NCBI GenBank assembly: GCA_937920485.1
Contig: CALETL010000186.1
Location: forward strand, 1-8,007
From: an uncultured Phycisphaerae bacterium
Lineage (GTDB): Bacteria > Planctomycetota > Phycisphaerae > Sedimentisphaerales > Anaerohalosphaeraceae
Length of the DNA: 8,007 nt
Direction: 5' to 3'
Positions within the stretch are counted from its first letter, which is position 1. The number at the start of each line of letters is the position of its first letter. Shown in pieces: positions 6,246 to 8,007 of this stretch. The position numbers and the translations under genes are program-made. The notes below the pieces were generated by a model. That model was not told where the DNA came from, did no database searches, and saw only the letters and a list, made by a program, of their open reading frames with translations.

Positions 6246-6303
6246 TTTAATTTATTTCCTGTCTATGCCTCTCATGTTCCTTTGAATAACCAAAAGCGCC
6301 AAT

Positions 6304-6331
6304 AGTCTACCAATCTCATGGGAAATTACAA
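6304..6331 (-). promoter_or_regulatory. Candidate lysC promoter
   Basis: On the minus strand TTGTAA (6331-6326) and TAGACT (6309-6304), each matching four of six consensus bases, are 16 bp apart. The start would fall near 6297, giving a leader of about 50 nt. That leader is too short for a lysine riboswitch, and I see no L-box signature. Confidence 0.35.
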
Positions 6332-6426
6332 GAGAAAAAACCCGACAAAAACGCTTTTTTAAGTCATAATCTAACATTAGAACCTTATAAAACCCGATTT
6401 TTCCGAGTCCATTAAAAAAGAGTTTT

Positions 6427-6535
6427 CCGTGAAAATCCGACAAAAAAAGGGGGACGGAGCAATCTCCGGGGCTTTGGGGATCGCAGACCGTACGTGTATG
6501 GACGTGTCATTTTTCACGGGTTTTAGCTGTTATGA
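6427..6535 (+). repeat. Element copy A upstream of the Cys-rich gene
   Basis: Positions 6485-6528 align without gaps to 6932-6975 at about 70 per cent identity (AGACCGTAC, then TTTTT-y-ACGG-r-TTTTAG). Copy A also lies inside a 9-bp inverted repeat, CCGTGAAAA (6427-6435) with TTTTCACGG (6511-6519). Inside this is a CGGAG-CAAT-CTCCG hairpin (6455-6468). The whole unit could fold as an RNA with one closing stem. Within 6246-6693 I find no credible gene; the region is otherwise AT-rich and holds the two promoter candidates. Confidence 0.5.
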
Positions 6536-6607
6536 TGTGGACAAAAGAAGTATTGAACATGGACGATTAAAATATCTGAAAAAATCAATAAAAATTAATA
6601 TATTATA

Positions 6608-6637
6608 TTGACAATGCATTGTAAGTTGTGCTAATAT
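6608..6637 (+). promoter_or_regulatory. Promoter of the small Cys-rich gene
   Basis: A perfect TTGACA (6608-6613) is followed after 18 bp by TAATAT (6632-6637), with CTAATA at 17 bp as an alternative register. The start near 6644 leaves a leader of about 50 nt that ends in AGGAGG (6681-6686). Confidence 0.6.
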
Positions 6638-6693
6638 TGAGAATTAGATAATCTTATTTTGGTTTTAGACTTTTGACCGTAGGAGGTTTAAGA

Positions 6694-6933
6694 ATGCAAA
6701 ATGCAACATTTGTACCACATCAAGAGAACGTAAAAATGGATATATGTGCAACCTGTTCAAATCTTGAAACCTGCGATTACATTAATCTCGAACATAAAAC
6801 TGTTTGGGAATGTGAGCTGTACATCGCAGAGGAAGCATCGAATCGAAGCCTTGAGATTTCCAAGCCCTACACATTTACAGGTATTTGTGAAACAGGAAAG
6901 GCGGGACAATCTCTACCGTTTGTGAAATCATAG
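6694..6933 (+). CDS. Small Cys-rich protein, C-x2-C-x5-C-x12-C type
   Basis: This 79-residue soluble protein carries Cys18, Cys21, Cys27 and Cys40 in the order CATC, C-D-Y, then VWECELY. The pattern resembles a widespread family of small uncharacterised proteins, seen in planctomycetes and Desulfobacterota as I recall, with C-x2-C-x5-C and a terminal W-x-C-E-x-Y. Four thiols could bind Zn or an Fe-S cluster; that is inference, and no function is known to me. A fifth Cys65 lies in TGICETG near the end. Start choice is clear: AGGAGG 7 nt before ATG, and a very good promoter upstream. The TAG stop lies in element copy B, and the last 15 residues look as if derived from a frameshifted second Cys motif. 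The gene is monocistronic and convergent with hisF. Confidence 0.8.
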   Translation: MQNATFVPHQENVKMDICATCSNLETCDYINLEHKTVWECELYIAEEASNRSLEISKPYTFTGICETGKAGQSLPFVKS

Positions 6934-6982
6934 ACCGTACATCTAAGACCATCTCTTTTTTTACGGATTTTAGAGCTTAGAT
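6920..6982 (+). repeat. Element copy B at the 3' end of the Cys-rich gene
   Basis: The core 6932-6975 pairs with copy A at a constant offset of 447 bp. It starts in the stop codon of the Cys-rich gene. It also contains an inverted repeat ATCTAAG (6941-6947) with CTTAGAT (6976-6982), and CCGTA (6935-6939) with TACGG (6962-6966), so it could act as a 3'-end hairpin. No terminal T-run follows; seven T lie in the loop. Confidence 0.5.
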
Positions 6983-7002
6983 TCTGATACTCTCAATCTT
7001 AT

Positions 7003-7027
7003 GAAAAAATGCTCTCTCCATTTGAGC
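7003..7027 (-). terminator. Weak candidate terminator of hisF
   Basis: On the minus strand a GCTC/GAGC stem with a 9-nt loop (7027-7011) is followed by ATTTTTT (7010-7004). The stem is only 4 bp, so efficiency is doubtful. An adjacent AGCC/GGCT mini-hairpin (7024-7035) competes with it. Confidence 0.3.
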
Positions 7028-7049
7028 CGAAAGGCTATCGACTAATACT

Positions 7050-7811
7050 TCACTTGACGCTTATACCCTGATTTCGCAAGTAGCTTTTTAATTCCGGTAT
7101 GTCAATCATGTGGAAATGAAATACTGAAGCGGCAAGCAGAATCGTTGCACCCGCTTCCACGGCGTCATAGAAATGTTCCATTTTTCCGGCTCCTCCCGAT
7201 GCTACGATTGAAGCAGAACAGGTGCTGGCCATTGCCTTGATAACCGGAAGATCATATCCTGTCTGGGCACCATCTCCAGCTTTGCTGGTTGGCAGTATGA
7301 CAGGAATCCCGAAGCCATCGACTTTTTTGGCCCACTCTACAGCATCGGCACCTGTCGGGGTTCGTCCGCCATCGATATAGACTTCATAGCCGGATGGCAT
7401 CGACTCATTAGCATCTACATCAATTGCAACCGTAACCTTTTCCGGGCCAAATTCTGCTATCATTTCCTTGATGATACCGGGCTTGCGAAAAGCGGCACTG
7501 CTGGTTGATATTTTGTTGGCTCCGGCTTCTAAAACCGCTGCTGCCGAAGCAACATCTGAAATACCACCACCAACAGTAAACGGAATGGTCGTAACTTCAG
7601 CGACGTTCTTGACAACTTCGAGCATCGTTGGCCGATTTTCAATTGTTGCGGTTATATCCAGAAGCGCAAGCTCATCGGCTCCTGCCTGGCAATAGGCTTT
7701 CGCACACTCAACGGGATCGCCTGCATCTTGAATGTCGACAAAATGAACTCCTTTAACGACCCGGCCATTTTGCATGTCAAGGCAGGGCATGATACTGATC
7801 TGTTTATCCAT
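7050..7811 (-). CDS. hisF: Imidazole glycerol phosphate synthase cyclase subunit HisF (divergent)
   Basis: HisF is a (beta/alpha)8-barrel that, with glutaminase HisH, converts PRFAR and ammonia to imidazole glycerol phosphate and AICAR in histidine synthesis. Numbering from the first in-frame ATG at 7817, conserved parts are IMPCLDM with catalytic Asp14, GRVVKGV, the GDPVE and GADEL region, LDITA, TVGGGI, VAIDVD with Asp133, DGGRTPTGADAVEWA, ASGGAG and AASVFHF. Length (253-255) is normal. Two active-site stretches differ from the norm: KISTSSAA replaces KVSINTAA, and PTSKAGDGAQTGYD replaces LTSMDRDGTKxGYD. I place the start at ATG 7811 because AGGAG (7824-7820) is 8 nt upstream of it but only 2 nt from the ATG at 7817. 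No hisH is in view. A paralogue with another role is possible. Confidence 0.92.
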   Translation of the reverse strand: MDKQISIMPCLDMQNGRVVKGVHFVDIQDAGDPVECAKAYCQAGADELALLDITATIENRPTMLEVVKNVAEVTTIPFTVGGGISDVASAAAVLEAGANKISTSSAAFRKPGIIKEMIAEFGPEKVTVAIDVDANESMPSGYEVYIDGGRTPTGADAVEWAKKVDGFGIPVILPTSKAGDGAQTGYDLPVIKAMASTCSASIVASGGAGKMEHFYDAVEAGATILLAASVFHFHMIDIPELKSYLRNQGISVK

Positions 7812-7868
7812 TTTCATTTCTCCTTTAATTCTCCGTCTGGTTTTGTCTAATGATATAATCCATGTTGG

Positions 7869-7898
7869 ATAGTTTACCTGTCCGTACAGTCAGGTCAA
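7869..7898 (-). promoter_or_regulatory. Candidate hisF promoter with palindromic operator
   Basis: On the minus strand TTGACC (7898-7893) and AACTAT (7874-7869) are 18 bp apart. The 18-bp near-palindrome 7877-7894 (CCTG outer arms, one mismatched pair and one G-T pair) fills most of the spacer and touches the -35 box. That is the place a repressor dimer would bind. Confidence 0.4.
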
Positions 7899-7923
7899 TA
7901 AAAAATCGGAAGCGGCAACTTCC
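7897..7923 (-). terminator. Rho-independent terminator of the PEP-CTERM gene
   Basis: On the minus strand GGAAG (7923-7919) pairs with CTTCC (7912-7908). One more U-G pair closes a UGCC tetraloop. A GATTTTTTA tract follows at once (7907-7899). It begins 24 bp beyond the stop codon of the PEP-CTERM gene and separates it from hisF. Confidence 0.7.
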
Positions 7924-7946
7924 AGCCTCGTATGCAAAAGAAGGTG

Positions 7947-8007
7947 TTATTTGGGTTTCCTGATTAGTAGGCCACCCATGCTTAGCAGCAGGAGCGTGGT
8001 GGGTTCG
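7947..8007 (-). CDS. PEP-CTERM surface protein, C-terminal end only
   Basis: Reading from the window edge on the minus strand, the frame gives EPTTLLLLSMGGLLIRKPK and a TAA at 7949-7947. This is the three-part PEP-CTERM sorting signal: the (P)EP motif, a hydrophobic segment, and a short basic tail. Proteins with it are exported by Sec, recognised by an exosortase of the EpsH/XrtA kind, and typically linked to exopolysaccharide production. The N-terminal bulk lies outside the window, so its function is unknown. A good terminator follows directly. Confidence 0.85.
   Translation of the reverse strand, partial: EPTTLLLLSMGGLLIRKPK

Noticed and set aside
6246..6300. Lysine riboswitch in the lysC leader
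   Set aside because: The predicted leader is about 50 nt and lacks the conserved L-box helices, which need well over 150 nt.
6252..6443. 63-residue minus-strand frame just upstream of lysC, as a leader peptide
   Set aside because: It starts with TTG, has no Shine-Dalgarno sequence, covers the lysC promoter region, and its translation has no Lys-codon run or family likeness.
6429..6611. 60-residue plus-strand frame over element A
   Set aside because: It has a GTG start without ribosome-binding site, runs through a hairpin and repeat, and then into AT-rich non-coding sequence. Copy B does not keep the same frame open.
7050..7817. HisA rather than HisF
   Set aside because: The PCLDM start, GGRTPTGADAVEWA and AASVFHF segments are HisF-specific, and the length fits HisF.

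Overview
The window looks like a chromosomal, mostly housekeeping stretch from a Gram-negative-type bacterium. The best taxonomic hint is the last 61 bases, which encode on the minus strand the C-terminal end of a PEP-CTERM surface protein (EPTT, a hydrophobic run, then basic RKPK and stop). With the meso-diaminopimelate (DAP) genes, moderate GC and several dispersed repeats, this suggests a planctomycete of the Phycisphaerae type or a related PVC bacterium. That placement is inference; no rRNA or marker gene is present.

Left part (1-2741): the 3' end of a GT4 glycosyltransferase, then dapF behind its own promoter-like site. dapF converges, with only 3 bp between stops, on a minus-strand pair: a membrane-anchored protein of unknown function followed by a phosphoglycolate-phosphatase-like HAD hydrolase.

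Middle (2742-4848): a divergently transcribed SGNH/GDSL esterase converges on a short GNAT acetyltransferase resembling stand-alone N-acetylglutamate synthases. Both genes end inside A-rich heptamer repeat tracts arranged in opposite orientation. Next, also on minus, is a membrane-anchored staphylococcal-nuclease-like protein, followed by a 160-bp stretch packed with REP-like palindromes that abuts the lysC stop codon.

Right part (5007-8007): lysC (aspartokinase with two ACT domains and a probable internal translation start), an AT-rich 448-bp intergenic region, a small Cys-rich protein with a very good promoter and Shine-Dalgarno sequence, a divergent hisF, and the PEP-CTERM fragment. The small gene is flanked by two diverged copies of a ~50-bp element 447 bp apart.

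Functionally, lysC and dapF sit at the first and a late step of lysine/DAP synthesis. hisF and the argA-like gene belong to histidine and arginine synthesis. They are scattered single genes, not one operon. I see no phage, CRISPR, transposase or defence system. The most unusual items are the paired element around the Cys-rich gene, the heptamer tracts shared by convergent 3' ends, and active-site departures in HisF.
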